Counted from the first letter of the stretch, positions 54,595 to 64,000 are shown. The stretch: DNA of 64,000 bases from Mesobacillus jeotgali (GCF_014856545.2 NZ_CP109811.1:1730001-1794000), one strand, 5' to 3'. Made by a program: numbers and translations. The notes: generated from the letters alone by a model not told the origin.

Positions 54595-56652
54595 ATGGAA
54601 TTGAATCAATATCTTGAAGTCTTTATTGAAGAAAGTAAAGAACATTTACAGGCCTGTAATGAACAAGTATTGGAATTAGAGAAGAATCCCCAGGATTTAT
54701 CAATCATTAATGAAATTTTCAGGTCGGCTCATACTCTTAAAGGGATGTCAGCGACAATGGGTTACGAGGACTTGGCAAGTCTTACACATCAAATGGAAAA
54801 TGTACTTGATGCGATAAGGAATAACAGATTGACGACAACACCTGAAATAATTGATGTTATTTTCATGGCTGTTGATCACCTTGAAGACATGGTCCAGGCA
54901 ATAGCTGCTGGTGGCGATGGTAAAAAGGACGTCACTGAAACAGTTGAAAAGTTAAAACAGATTGAAAAAGGGGAACCGCTGTCGGACTCCGCTAATAAGG
55001 AAGTTGCCGCTGCAGCCGTTTTAGAAGCCAAGCAGCAATCCCATTATGATGAATTTGAACTGACTGTTTTAAAACAGTCCAAAGAACAAGGGTTCGGTGT
55101 TTATGAAATTGAGATCGCTTTGCGTGAAGATTGCTTGCTGAAAGCTGCACGAGTCTATATGGTTTTTGAGGTATTGGAGAAGATTGGTGAAGTAATCAAA
55201 GCAAACCCTTCAGTAGAGCAGCTAGAGGAAGAGCAATTTGACCATGAATTTTCGATTACGATTGTCTCCAAAGAGGATCCTGAGGATATTAAAAGCAAAA
55301 TCATGAAAGTTTCAGAGGTTGTCAAAACCGACCTTAAGTCATTAGAGTTTGATGATGAGAGTAATGATTCGAATGGTGAGGTCATGTCAAAATCAAATGG
55401 CCTCGAGGTATCTGATTCAACTGCTTCGGACCTAACTCAATCGGTCGGTTCTGAAGTGGCGCCGGTTCAAGATAAAAAAGGCGGTGCCAAACAGCAAGTA
55501 AATAGCAGCAAAACAATAAGGGTGAATATTGAACGTCTCGATATTCTAATGAATTTATTTGAAGAACTTGTCATTGACCGCGGCAGACTCGAGCAAATCT
55601 CAAAAGATCTGGATAACGGAGAGCTTACTGAAACGGTTGAAAGAATGTCCAGGATATCCGGTGACTTGCAAAATATTATTCTGAATATGAGGATGGTCCA
55701 GGTAGAAACGGTATTCAATCGCTTCCCGAGAATGATTCGTCAATTAGCGAGAGACTTAAATAAAAAGATCAACCTAGAAATCGTTGGTGCTGAAACAGAA
55801 TTGGATCGCACAGTAATTGACGAAATCGGTGATCCGCTTGTGCATTTATTAAGGAATTCAGTTGACCATGGGATTGAATCACCTGAAGAGCGGAAGGCCA
55901 AGGGTAAAAATGAAGAGGGTACTGTGGTGCTGCGTGCCTTCCACAGCGGCAACCATGTTTTCATAGAAATCGAGGATGATGGTGCTGGAATAAGCAGGGA
56001 TAAGGTATTGAGGAAGGCCATCAGCAAGGGAATCATCACCGAACAATCTGCTGCAGGCTTCACTGATAAACAGGCATTTGAATTAATCCTTTCATCTGGC
56101 TTCTCGACTGCTGAGAAGATTTCAGATATTTCAGGACGAGGCGTAGGGTTGGATGTGGTGAAAAATACGATTGAGTCTCTGGGCGGTTCAATCTCAATCG
56201 ACTCTAAGGAAAATGAGGGAACTATTTTCTCCATACAGCTTCCTCTGACATTATCAATCATTTCGGTTATGTTAGTCGAAATCCAGAAAGAAAAATTTGC
56301 GATTCCTTTGTCATCAATCATTGAGACAGCCATAATCAAAGAAACTGATATCATGAATGCACATAATCAAAAGGTAATTGATTTTAGAGGCAAGGTCGTG
56401 CCATTACTGTTCTTAAAGGATATCTTCGAGGTACCGTCAGAACATAGCGAAGATCAATTCCACTCGGTCATCATCGTTCGAAAAGGAGATAAAATGGCTG
56501 GCTTGATTGTTGACTCATTCATTGGACAGCAAGAAGTAGTCCTTAAATCATTAGGAAATTATTTAACGAATGTTTTTGCGATCTCCGGAGCAACAATCCT
56601 TGGAGATGGTCAGGTAGCATTGATTGTGGATTGCAATGCCTTAATTAAATAG
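54595..56652 (+). CDS. cheA: Chemotaxis histidine kinase CheA
   Basis: CheA phosphorylates CheY and CheB in response to receptors. The 685 residues comprise P1 with phosphohistidine His46 (SAHTLKGMSA), a P2 CheY-binding region (about 150-240), an acidic linker, P3 dimer helices, the P4 ATPase with N box HLLRNSVDHGIE, DDGAGIS and GRGVGLDVV, and a P5 CheW-like end. ATG 54595 has GGAGGTG eight bases ahead; the in-frame GTG 54589 is only two bases from it. Confidence 0.98.
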   Translation: MELNQYLEVFIEESKEHLQACNEQVLELEKNPQDLSIINEIFRSAHTLKGMSATMGYEDLASLTHQMENVLDAIRNNRLTTTPEIIDVIFMAVDHLEDMVQAIAAGGDGKKDVTETVEKLKQIEKGEPLSDSANKEVAAAAVLEAKQQSHYDEFELTVLKQSKEQGFGVYEIEIALREDCLLKAARVYMVFEVLEKIGEVIKANPSVEQLEEEQFDHEFSITIVSKEDPEDIKSKIMKVSEVVKTDLKSLEFDDESNDSNGEVMSKSNGLEVSDSTASDLTQSVGSEVAPVQDKKGGAKQQVNSSKTIRVNIERLDILMNLFEELVIDRGRLEQISKDLDNGELTETVERMSRISGDLQNIILNMRMVQVETVFNRFPRMIRQLARDLNKKINLEIVGAETELDRTVIDEIGDPLVHLLRNSVDHGIESPEERKAKGKNEEGTVVLRAFHSGNHVFIEIEDDGAGISRDKVLRKAISKGIITEQSAAGFTDKQAFELILSSGFSTAEKISDISGRGVGLDVVKNTIESLGGSISIDSKENEGTIFSIQLPLTLSIISVMLVEIQKEKFAIPLSSIIETAIIKETDIMNAHNQKVIDFRGKVVPLLFLKDIFEVPSEHSEDQFHSVIIVRKGDKMAGLIVDSFIGQQEVVLKSLGNYLTNVFAISGATILGDGQVALIVDCNALIK

Positions 56653-56697
56653 ATCCCTTGTTAAAACAATGACGATGATATTTTGGGAGTGAGAAAA

Positions 56698-57153
56698 GTG
56701 GCTGAAAATTTGGTGTCAGACTTAAAAGTAATCGTGTTCCAGCTGAATGATAAAGAATACGGTGTTCCTGTAAGCCAGGTTAAGTCGATTGAAAAGATCA
56801 TGCATATTACAAGGGTGCCTCATACAAATCCTTTTGTAAAAGGTGTCATGAACCTTCGCGGAGTTGTGACTCCACTATTGGATTTGCGTGTCCGATTTGG
56901 CATGGAGGAAGAAGCATACAACGAAGGAACTCGAGTCATTATCGTTTCAATAGAAGATAAAGAAGTAGGCTTGATCGTAGATGGAGCAAATGATGTCATA
57001 GATATACCAACTAGTAAGATCGAACCTCCGCCTGAGGTCGTTGGCCTGGCAGCTGAAGGGTTCATTGACGGAGTGGCCAACTTGGATAAAAGGTTATTGA
57101 TTTTAATAGATTTGCACAAAATCCTTGAATCCGATGAAGTAAAAGCTTTGTAA
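56698..57153 (+). CDS. cheW: Chemotaxis adaptor CheW
   Basis: CheW couples receptors to CheA. The 151-residue SH3-like protein includes VIVFQLNDKEYGVPVSQVKSI near 11-31 and VKGVMNLRGVVTPLLDLR near 50-67. GTG 56698 follows GGGAGTGAG. Upstream in-frame TTG and GTG codons lie in or before the SD. Confidence 0.95.
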   Translation: MAENLVSDLKVIVFQLNDKEYGVPVSQVKSIEKIMHITRVPHTNPFVKGVMNLRGVVTPLLDLRVRFGMEEEAYNEGTRVIIVSIEDKEVGLIVDGANDVIDIPTSKIEPPPEVVGLAAEGFIDGVANLDKRLLILIDLHKILESDEVKAL

Positions 57154-57170
57154 GTGAAGGGAATAGATCT

Positions 57171-57812
57171 ATGACTTTTCTAAAAAGCATTTCGGACATC
57201 CACCTCGACATTTTAAAAGAGGTTGGAAATATAGGAGCAGGACATGCTGCAACGGCTTTATCAACTTTATTGAATAAAAAAATTGATATGAAGGTGCCCA
57301 GAGTCAGGGTCGTATCCTTTGATGAAGTGATGGACCTGGCCGGCGGGGCGGACAATGTCGTGGCGAGTGTATTTCTTCGAATAGAAGGCGATGCCCCGGG
57401 AAGCATGTTTTTTATCCTTCCCCTCCCACAGGCAGAGAAGTATATCGGCCAATTAATAAAAAAACAGTCATTCTCTTTTTCAGAAGAACAGGATAATGAG
57501 CTGGCACTATCTGCTCTCCAGGAACTAGGGAATATTTTATCGGGTTCATATCTTTCGTCACTATCAGATTTCACAAAGCTGAGCCTGTATCCATCCGTTC
57601 CGGCTTTAAGCATAGATATGGTAGGAGCAGTCATCAGTTTCGGGCTACTGGAATTATCGCAGGTGAGTGATTATGCGATCGTAATCGATACGGCTTTGGA
57701 TGAAGAAGATGCCCAGATGCCTGACAGTGTGAATGGACATTTCTTTCTATTGCCGGACCCTGATTCATTCCATATCATCTTCTCTGCGCTAGGAGTAAGG
57801 CTTGATGTATAA
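57171..57812 (+). CDS. cheC: CheY-P phosphatase CheC
   Basis: CheC dephosphorylates CheY-P and binds CheD, part of the adaptation system of B. subtilis-type chemotaxis. The 213 residues have both active-site motifs EVGNIGAGHAATALS (near 17-31) and ELGNILSGSYLSSLSD (near 120-135). It overlaps cheD by 8 bp. Confidence 0.97.
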   Translation: MTFLKSISDIHLDILKEVGNIGAGHAATALSTLLNKKIDMKVPRVRVVSFDEVMDLAGGADNVVASVFLRIEGDAPGSMFFILPLPQAEKYIGQLIKKQSFSFSEEQDNELALSALQELGNILSGSYLSSLSDFTKLSLYPSVPALSIDMVGAVISFGLLELSQVSDYAIVIDTALDEEDAQMPDSVNGHFFLLPDPDSFHIIFSALGVRLDV

Positions 57813-58302
57813 AACAGCTGAAATCATCAAAGTCGGTATTGCTGATATGAACATTGTTAAAGTTCCGGACTTAATACGGACCACAGGCCTTGGTTCCTGT
57901 GTCGGTGTGGTTTTGTATGATCAGGCTAGAGAAGTTGCAGGCATGGCGCATATCATGCTGCCAGATTCGTCTTTGTCGCGGGCAGAGCCGCTGAATAAAG
58001 CGAAATTTGCTAATACGGCCATCAAGGAACTTTTAGATGGCCTGTTGAGAGCAGGTGCTAGAACTTCTGGAATAAAGGCCAAGCTTGCTGGGGGTGCACA
58101 AATGTTCCAGTTTTCCGGAAGCAGTGACATGATGAGAATTGGACCAAGGAATGTGGAAGCAGTTTTAAAGGAATTGAAGGAACTCAGGATTCCGGTTATA
58201 GCCCAGGATGTAGGCGGAAATAGCGGAAGGACAATCGAGTTTGATCCAAAAACCGGTTTGATGCAGATCAGGACTGTTAATAAAGGGAATAGTGAGATTT
58301 AA
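57805..58302 (+). CDS. cheD: Chemoreceptor glutamine deamidase CheD
   Basis: CheD deamidates receptor glutamines and stimulates CheC. The 165 residues include catalytic Cys32 (GLGSCVGVVLYD), His49 (GMAHIMLP) and a nearby Thr27. ATG 57805 has AGGAG at good spacing; TTG 57802 is a poorer choice. Confidence 0.96.
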   Translation: MYKTAEIIKVGIADMNIVKVPDLIRTTGLGSCVGVVLYDQAREVAGMAHIMLPDSSLSRAEPLNKAKFANTAIKELLDGLLRAGARTSGIKAKLAGGAQMFQFSGSSDMMRIGPRNVEAVLKELKELRIPVIAQDVGGNSGRTIEFDPKTGLMQIRTVNKGNSEI

Positions 58303-58366
58303 TTCGTTGAATTTAAATGTAAGCAGCTTCCAAGAATAATGCGTGATGCGCGTGAGGAGGATGACA

Positions 58367-59128
58367 ATGGTACGAGGATCCACGTCGGAAGAACAGGTAA
58401 CATGGGATAAATGGGTACAGTTCCGTGATCCGGATGCAGGTAATTTACTGATAAAAAAATATATGCCACTTGTTTCCTACCATGTGCAAAGAATCTCAGT
58501 GAGTCTTCCGAAAAGTGTGTCTAGAGATGATTTAAGAAGCCTTGGCATGATTGGTTTATATGATGCTCTGGAAAAATTCGATCCGAACAGGGATTTGAAA
58601 TTTGATACATATTCTTCTTTCCGGATTCGGGGAGCAATATTAGATGGATTAAGAAAGGAAGACTGGCTGCCGAGAAGTACCAGGGAAAAAGCAAAAAAGA
58701 TTGATGCAGCCATCGAGAGACTGGAGCAGCGATATATGCGCAATGCGACCATCGAAGAAATTGCCAGTGAACTGAACATGGATGAGACCGAGATTTATAC
58801 CACAATAAATGAACATTTTTTTGCGAATGTTCTATCGATAGATGAACATCCCAACGAAAATGATGAACGGGACAACCAATCATTCGTAATCAAGGATGAA
58901 AAAGCTGAAATCCCTGAAGATAAACTTTTAAAGTCTGAAATGCTGGAAGAGATAGCTGAAAAAGTCTCGAAACTAAATGACAAAGAGCAACTCGTATTGA
59001 GTTTGTTTTACAAAGAGGAATTAACGCTGACTGAGATTGGGCAAGTCATGAATTTATCGACCTCCAGGATCTCGCAGATTCATTCCAAAGCGATTTTTAA
59101 ACTGAGAAAATGGCTAGAGACAGCTTAA
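58367..59128 (+). CDS. sigD: RNA polymerase sigma factor SigD (FliA type)
   Basis: SigD transcribes late flagellar, autolysin and chemoreceptor genes. The 253 residues contain region 2 (YMPLVSYHVQRISVSLPKSV, LRSLGMIGLYDALEKFDPNR) and region 4 (LTLTEIGQVMNLSTSRISQI near 224-243). ATG 58367 is six bases from GAGGAGG (58354-58360); ATG 58361 abuts it. The gene lies near the end of the long operon, where distance affects SigD level in B. subtilis. Confidence 0.97.
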   Translation: MVRGSTSEEQVTWDKWVQFRDPDAGNLLIKKYMPLVSYHVQRISVSLPKSVSRDDLRSLGMIGLYDALEKFDPNRDLKFDTYSSFRIRGAILDGLRKEDWLPRSTREKAKKIDAAIERLEQRYMRNATIEEIASELNMDETEIYTTINEHFFANVLSIDEHPNENDERDNQSFVIKDEKAEIPEDKLLKSEMLEEIAEKVSKLNDKEQLVLSLFYKEELTLTEIGQVMNLSTSRISQIHSKAIFKLRKWLETA

Positions 59129-59147
59129 CAGAAGGCAGGAGATCAAC

Positions 59148-60530
59148 TTGGCGACTGAGTATAAGATAAGGTTATCCCAGGACAGGCTTACTGCTGAATT
59201 GATTCTGGATACCGAAAATAGGGAATTGGCTTTTTCTATTGAGGAATTATTCGATATTTTAGAAGCTGAAAAAGTCGTTTTTGGTGTCAAAAGGGATCTG
59301 TTAACGCAAATCTCAGAGACCCCATATTCTTTTGACTATCCAGTCACCATTGCTGCTGGAGAGCCAAAAGTGGATGGTGCAGATGCGTATTTGCGTAACG
59401 AACTCCATCATAACAGTCGTCCTGACCATAAAGTTTTTAATTTTCGTTCCGTTATGCATATTCCCTCAGTGAGAAAAGGTCAGTTGCTGGCTTCTGTGGT
59501 CCCGCAAATGAATGGAACCGATGGGAAAGATGTCACTGGGAGGATGATTCCGGCAAAGCCGGGACGTCCCATCCGGGTGAGACCGGGAAATAATGTTATA
59601 TTTGAATCCGGGCAGTTTTTTTCAATTTGTGATGGACAAGTCAGCATTACAGATAAAGCAATCTCGGTCAATCCAGTATTTGAGGTTAATGGTGATTTGG
59701 ATTTAAGGACAGGGAATATTGATTTTGTCGGAAATATCACTATTAGAGGGAATGTGCCCAGCGGATACGAGCTGAAAGCTGGCGGAGATATCGTAGTGGA
59801 TGGTCTTGTTGAAGCAGCCCATCTTCATGCAGAAGGCAATATCATAATCAAGGGCGGCGTGGCCGGAGCGATGAAAGGGAAGGTTACAGCCGGAGGAAAT
59901 CTGCTGGCGAATTATCTAAACCAGGCCAATGTTAAAGCGGGACAGGATATTATTGTGAAGTCATCCATACTGCACAGTAAACTGACTGCTTCTGGAAATG
60001 TAGATTGCCGTACAGGCACAATCATTGGGGGAACCATCTCAGCCGGGCGAGATATTTTCGTCAAGGAATTAGGCAATGAGCTTTTTACGAAAACAGAGTT
60101 AGCTGTCGGCTGGGATCCCTTGCTTGAACAAGCGGAAATCGATACTCTTAAATCCATCGAAAATTCAAAAGAAAACATTAGAAAACTCACAGAAATCGAA
60201 GTGAAGCTTGCTGAAATCGGCAGCCGGGCAGGCGGTCTTAAGGCAGAACAGCAGCAAATGATCTTGAAGCAGCGCAATACCAGGCGGAATGTTGAAACTG
60301 GTTTAGCGGAATTGGTGGCTGAACTTGAATTTCTAAAAATGGAAAAGCAGGACAGATTATACTCATCCTTATATGTATTAGAAAGAGTATTCCCCAATAC
60401 GAAGGTGTTTTTCGGGAAGTATGCGATCCTGACAAACCAGCTTTATAAAAAAGTCAGCTTTCATCTTGAAAATAGCGAAATCTCGATTCATTCAATAGTA
60501 GAGAAAGAAAGTCCAATAGTCAGGAAGTGA
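59148..60530 (+). CDS. FapA family protein (DUF342)
   Basis: The 460-residue protein has an N-terminal domain (1-170), a middle beta-helix of repeated strands (about 180-300, with GGDI, EGNI, GGNL, GQDI, SGNV and GRDI at regular steps), and a C-terminal coiled coil (about 330-410). This is the DUF342/FapA plan, known as flagellar assembly protein A in other bacteria and linked to polar placement in Vibrio. No FapA gene follows sigD in B. subtilis. Start is TTG 59148 with AGGAG upstream. Function here is unknown. Confidence 0.85.
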   Translation: MATEYKIRLSQDRLTAELILDTENRELAFSIEELFDILEAEKVVFGVKRDLLTQISETPYSFDYPVTIAAGEPKVDGADAYLRNELHHNSRPDHKVFNFRSVMHIPSVRKGQLLASVVPQMNGTDGKDVTGRMIPAKPGRPIRVRPGNNVIFESGQFFSICDGQVSITDKAISVNPVFEVNGDLDLRTGNIDFVGNITIRGNVPSGYELKAGGDIVVDGLVEAAHLHAEGNIIIKGGVAGAMKGKVTAGGNLLANYLNQANVKAGQDIIVKSSILHSKLTASGNVDCRTGTIIGGTISAGRDIFVKELGNELFTKTELAVGWDPLLEQAEIDTLKSIENSKENIRKLTEIEVKLAEIGSRAGGLKAEQQQMILKQRNTRRNVETGLAELVAELEFLKMEKQDRLYSSLYVLERVFPNTKVFFGKYAILTNQLYKKVSFHLENSEISIHSIVEKESPIVRK

Positions 60531-60531
60531 C

Positions 60532-60846
60532 ATGATGAGCCTCAAAGCAATCGAAATGCAGATTGCGCTTCCGAGGACACATGATGCCGGCAAGATTCAG
60601 GAACAACTTCAGCAGCGAGGACAGCATCTTCAGGAGCATGCCGCACAAAGTGTGACAAAGGAAGATGACTTAAAGCGTAAGACCGTGGTTAAAAATAGCC
60701 AAAAGCAAGAAGCCCGCCTGAATCAGGAGGGCAGCCCATCAGGCAAGCAGCAGCAAAATGGCCGGCGAGATCAAAAGGACAAGAATGATCAACCCGAACA
60801 GCCTCACCACCCATATAAAGGGAAGGTGATTGATTACAGCGGATAG
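60532..60846 (+). CDS. Small hydrophilic protein of unknown function in the fla/che operon
   Basis: The 104 residues begin MMSLKAIEMQIALPRTHDAG; this N-terminal helix looks conserved in form. The rest is Gln/Lys/Asp-rich and probably disordered. No signal peptide, membrane span or enzyme motif. ATG 60532 (or 60535) follows AGGAAGTGA and the stop is 9 bp before swrB. I recall similar small genes after fapA in related genera but cannot name the family. Confidence 0.7.
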   Translation: MMSLKAIEMQIALPRTHDAGKIQEQLQQRGQHLQEHAAQSVTKEDDLKRKTVVKNSQKQEARLNQEGSPSGKQQQNGRRDQKDKNDQPEQPHHPYKGKVIDYSG

Positions 60847-60855
60847 AGGGATGTT

Positions 60856-61425
60856 ATGACCACTTTTCTACTACTCTTAAGCCTCATGTTAAACGTTGCA
60901 GCAATCTTCGCAATCATCCTATTATATTTACGGCAAAACCGGCTCGCAGAAGCAGAGAAAAAGCAGGGAAAAATCATCAAGGAAATTGAAGAGGTATTTT
61001 CAGCTTACCTTTTTGAATTGAAGGAAGAAAATGATAAATTTCTAGAATTGATGACTGCAACAAATATTCAAAAGGAATCTGACGGTAACAAGACTGCCCC
61101 GATTGAAGCAGCAGAAGAAAAGCCAGAAGCAGTTGCTGATGGAGTTAGCAAGGAAACGAACCAGCGTCTTGGTAAAGGAATTTCCTACCATGCTGCCAGG
61201 AAGGCATACCAGCAGAATCACGTACCAGTTCCATCTGATTCAAATGATAACATTTATATGGAGATTCCCGAGGGTAATAGTGAATCCACACCATTAAGTT
61301 TTGTTGATCAGGTTGTACACATGAAAAAACAGGGATTGACGATCGAAGAAATTGCCAGGGATTTGGATAAAGGGAAAACAGAAATAGAACTTTTGCTTAA
61401 ATTTCGGCAAAATACGCAAGAATAA
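60856..61425 (+). CDS. swrB: SwrB-like membrane protein of the fla/che operon end
   Basis: SwrB promotes hook-basal body maturation and swarming in B. subtilis, where it also follows sigD. The 189 residues comprise an N-terminal span (about 3-24), a charged helical and linker region, and a C-terminal helix-turn-helix-like end (VVHMKKQGLTIEEIARDLDK, about 152-171). Sequence identity to B. subtilis SwrB seems low; the call rests on place and architecture. Confidence 0.75.
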   Translation: MTTFLLLLSLMLNVAAIFAIILLYLRQNRLAEAEKKQGKIIKEIEEVFSAYLFELKEENDKFLELMTATNIQKESDGNKTAPIEAAEEKPEAVADGVSKETNQRLGKGISYHAARKAYQQNHVPVPSDSNDNIYMEIPEGNSESTPLSFVDQVVHMKKQGLTIEEIARDLDKGKTEIELLLKFRQNTQE

Positions 61426-61426
61426 C

Positions 61427-61455
61427 TTGAATGTCCGTTTTATTTATGCTATATT
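61427..61455 (+). promoter_or_regulatory. Promoter of rpsB
   Basis: TTGAAT (61427-61432), 17 bp, TATATT (61450-61455) with an extended TG (61447-61448). It begins one base after the swrB stop. Confidence 0.75.
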
Positions 61456-61461
61456 ATCTCA

Positions 61462-62280
<819 letters not shown>

Positions 62281-62288
62281 TTTAAAAT

Positions 62289-62326
62289 AAGGTGATATAG
62301 GGAAGCGCCCTTTATCACCTTTTTTT
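62289..62326 (+). terminator. Intrinsic terminator or attenuator between rpsB and tsf
   Basis: A 14-bp stem (62289-62302 with 62308-62321, one mismatch) with loop AAGCG runs into a T-run. It should stop most rpsB transcripts before tsf. Confidence 0.85.
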
Positions 62327-62373
62327 AAGACTTGCTTCTGCACGGGTTAATAATAAATATCTATTTTGAACCC

Positions 62374-62505
62374 CTGTTGATTGAAGTGTAGGCGCGAGAC
62401 TCCTGCGGGATCAGCGGGACGGGTGAGACCCCACAGGCGCAAAAGCGCCGAGGAGGCTCACCGCACGCCCCGCGGAAAGCGAAGCGCCGGAACGGAAATC
62501 AACAG
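62374..62505. repeat. Intergenic repeat family 1, copy B (between rpsB and tsf)
   Basis: This 132-bp GC-rich element has inverted ends CTGTTGATT and AATCAACAG, matching over about 22 bp with gaps through GGCGC/GCGCC. It shares with copy A (4066-4262) the blocks GGCGCGA, GACTCC, TGCGGGAT, GCGCCGAGGAGGCTC and GCGGAAAGCGAAGCGCC. It has no insert. It lies between the rpsB terminator and the tsf start. Confidence 0.88.
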
Positions 62506-62561
62506 CCAAGGATAACAGATCCTAACTTTAAAGCCAATGTAAAACATGTCTAGGTTTATAT

Positions 62562-62592
62562 TGGCGAAATCAAGTTAAAATAAAGTATAGTT
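62562..62592 (+). promoter_or_regulatory. Weak candidate promoter of tsf
   Basis: TTGGCG (62562-62567), 19 bp, TATAGT (62587-62592). The spacing is long. It is the best I see between the repeat and tsf. Confidence 0.3.
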
Positions 62593-62625
62593 ACATATAA
62601 CCGAGATTTTAGGAGGAATTTCATT

Positions 62626-63510
62626 ATGGCAATTACTGCACAAATGGTTAAAGAATTGCGTGAAAAAACTGGCGCAGGTATGATGGACTGCAAAAAAGCT
62701 CTTCAGGAAACAAATGGTGACATGGATCAAGCGATCGACTTCCTTCGTGAAAAAGGAATTGCTAAAGCTGCGAAAAAAGCTGACCGCATCGCTGCTGAAG
62801 GTACAACTTACATCCTTACTGAGGGCAACGAAGCAGTAATCCTTGAAGTGAACTCTGAAACAGACTTCGTAGCAAAGAACGAAGGCTTCCAGGTTCTAGT
62901 TAAGGAAATCGCTGAGCACCTTCTTAAGAACAAGCCTGCATCTGCTGAAGAAGCTAATGCTCAAACAATGGAAAATGGCGATACAGTTGAAACTCGCATC
63001 AACAATGCGATCGCTAAAATTGGTGAGAAGCTTTCCCTTCGCCGCTTTGAAGTAAAAACTAAGACCGATAACGATGCATTCGGTGCATACCTTCACATGG
63101 GAGGACGCATTGGCGTACTTTCTGTTCTTGAAGGATCTACAGACGAAGCAGCTGCTAAAGATGTTTCCATGCACATCGCTGCATTGAACCCTAAATATGT
63201 TTCTCGTGATGAAGTATCTCAAGAAGAAGTTGAGCACGAGCGTCAAATTCTTACACAACAAGCTCTTAACGAAGGAAAGCCAGAAAATATCGTTGCGAAA
63301 ATGGTTGAAGGCCGCCTAAGCAAGTATTTCGAAGATGTTTGTGTTCTTGACCAGCCATTCGTAAAGAACCCTGACCAAAAAGTACGCCAGTTTGTTGAAT
63401 CAAAAGGCGGAACACTTCGTGAGTTCACTCGTTATGAAGTAGGCGAAGGAATCGAAAAGCGTGAAGATAACTTTGCTGAAGAAGTAATGAACCAAGTAAA
63501 CAAGAAATAA
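62626..63510 (+). CDS. tsf: Translation elongation factor Ts
   Basis: EF-Ts exchanges GDP for GTP on EF-Tu. The 294 residues include the N-terminal UBA-like region [20 protein letters not shown] (7-26) and the [10 protein letters not shown] loop (near 79-88) that inserts into EF-Tu. Strong codon bias. AGGAGG precedes ATG 62626. Confidence 0.98.
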   Translation: MAITAQMVKELREKTGAGMMDCKKALQETNGDMDQAIDFLREKGIAKAAKKADRIAAEGTTYILTEGNEAVILEVNSETDFVAKNEGFQVLVKEIAEHLLKNKPASAEEANAQTMENGDTVETRINNAIAKIGEKLSLRRFEVKTKTDNDAFGAYLHMGGRIGVLSVLEGSTDEAAAKDVSMHIAALNPKYVSRDEVSQEEVEHERQILTQQALNEGKPENIVAKMVEGRLSKYFEDVCVLDQPFVKNPDQKVRQFVESKGGTLREFTRYEVGEGIEKREDNFAEEVMNQVNKK

Positions 63511-63532
63511 TTTTTACTAGCCTATGTAATTG

Positions 63533-63562
63533 CAGGGAACACTCCAGTGTTCCCTGTTTTTG
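63533..63562 (+). terminator. Intrinsic terminator after tsf
   Basis: A perfect 10-bp stem (63533-63542 with 63547-63556), loop TCCA, then TTTTT. Confidence 0.9.
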
Positions 63563-63579
63563 GACATAGCTTTAAAAGT

Positions 63580-63615
63580 AGGCTTTTCCTGCAGCATTAA
63601 TGCTGCGGTAAGCCT
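63580..63615 (+). other. Long palindromic hairpin in the pyrH leader
   Basis: AGGCTT (63580-63585) pairs with AAGCCT (63610-63615) around a perfect 16-bp palindrome, GCAGCATTAATGCTGC (63591-63606). No T-run follows. It ends 12 bases before the pyrH SD. Confidence 0.7.
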
Positions 63616-63638
63616 GAAATTACATATGGAGGTACCCT

Positions 63639-64000
63639 ATGACGAGCCCTAAATACAAAAGAGTTGTTTTAAAGTTAAGTGGAGAAGCATTAGCCGGAGA
63701 ACAAGGATTTGGCATCAATCCGTCGGTAATTAAAAATGTTGCAGACCAAGTGAAGGAGATTGCAGAACTGGATGTTGAGGTCGCTGTTGTAGTAGGCGGA
63801 GGAAACATCTGGAGAGGCAAAATCGGAGAAGAAATGGGCATGGACAGAGCGACGGCAGACTATATGGGCATGCTCGCTACCGTCATGAATTCCCTGTCAT
63901 TGCAAGACAGCCTGGAACAAGCGGGAATCGAGACAAGGGTTCAAACTTCCATCGAAATGCGCCAGGTAGCAGAGCCGTACATAAGAAGAAGGGCAATCAG
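63639..64000 (+). CDS. pyrH: Uridylate kinase PyrH (3' end beyond the window)
   Basis: PyrH phosphorylates UMP to UDP and is allosterically controlled by GTP and UTP. The visible 120 residues match the family: [14 protein letters not shown] (7-20), [11 protein letters not shown] (near 49-59), [19 protein letters not shown] and [20 protein letters not shown] 63639 has TGGAGGT upstream. The gene is cut by the window edge. Confidence 0.97.
   Translation, partial: MTSPKYKRVVLKLSGEALAGEQGFGINPSVIKNVADQVKEIAELDVEVAVVVGGGNIWRGKIGEEMGMDRATADYMGMLATVMNSLSLQDSLEQAGIETRVQTSIEMRQVAEPYIRRRAI

Overview
This window is a stretch of chromosome from a low-to-moderate GC Gram-positive bacterium of the family Bacillaceae. 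Gene order and protein sequences follow the recG-to-pyrH block of Bacillus subtilis almost gene for gene (fapR-plsX-fabD-fabG-acpP-rnc-smc-ftsY-ylxM-ffh-rpsP through codY, the fla/che operon and rpsB-tsf-pyrH). It is not B. subtilis itself. A type I signal peptidase gene sits between rplS and rbgA, a FapA (DUF342) gene sits between sigD and swrB, an extra small flagellar gene sits between flgD and flgE, and two families of intergenic repeats are present. Almost everything is on the + strand. I saw no rRNA, tRNA, CRISPR array, transposase or prophage.

Layout. 1-426: 3' end of recG with a terminator. 601-5645: fatty acid and phospholipid synthesis under FapR control (fapR, plsX, fabD, fabG, acpP), then rnc. 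5852-12326: smc and the SRP genes ftsY, ylxM and ffh. 12436-17940: ribosome and RNA maturation genes (rpsP, khpA, ylqD, rimM, trmD, rplS, rbgA, rnhB), with a signal peptidase gene inside. 17962-20099: ylqG-ylqH, an overlapping pair that resembles the FliK C-terminal domain and the FlhB cytoplasmic domain. 20399-25845: sucCD, dprA, topA. 26270-31437: trmFO, xerC, hslV, hslU, codY. 31933-61425: a fla/che operon of about 29 kb that encodes the rod, MS-ring, C-ring, export gate, hook, chemotaxis adaptors, kinase and adaptation proteins, FlhF/FlhG, SigD, FapA and SwrB. 61570-64000: rpsB, tsf and the start of pyrH.

How the parts work together. The lipid cluster is feedback-regulated: a FapR operator overlaps the start site of the fapR promoter. 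The SRP and ribosome clusters build the translation and secretion machinery. In the flagellar operon, genes overlap or lie a few bases apart and many use GTG or TTG starts. Several database-style ORF starts have been moved here to the start codon with the best Shine-Dalgarno (SD) spacing.

The least explained items are: the ylqG-ylqH pair, which looks like a second, free-standing FliK/FlhB-type pair outside the flagellar operon; two repeat families in intergenic spaces next to essential genes (fabG-acpP and rpsB-tsf share one; rnc-smc and topA-trmFO share the other); structured leaders before rplS, rpsB, pyrH, fliF and swrD; and an internal duplication in the C-terminal part of FlgD. Protein family assignments rest on my recognition of sequence and synteny; no database search was run.
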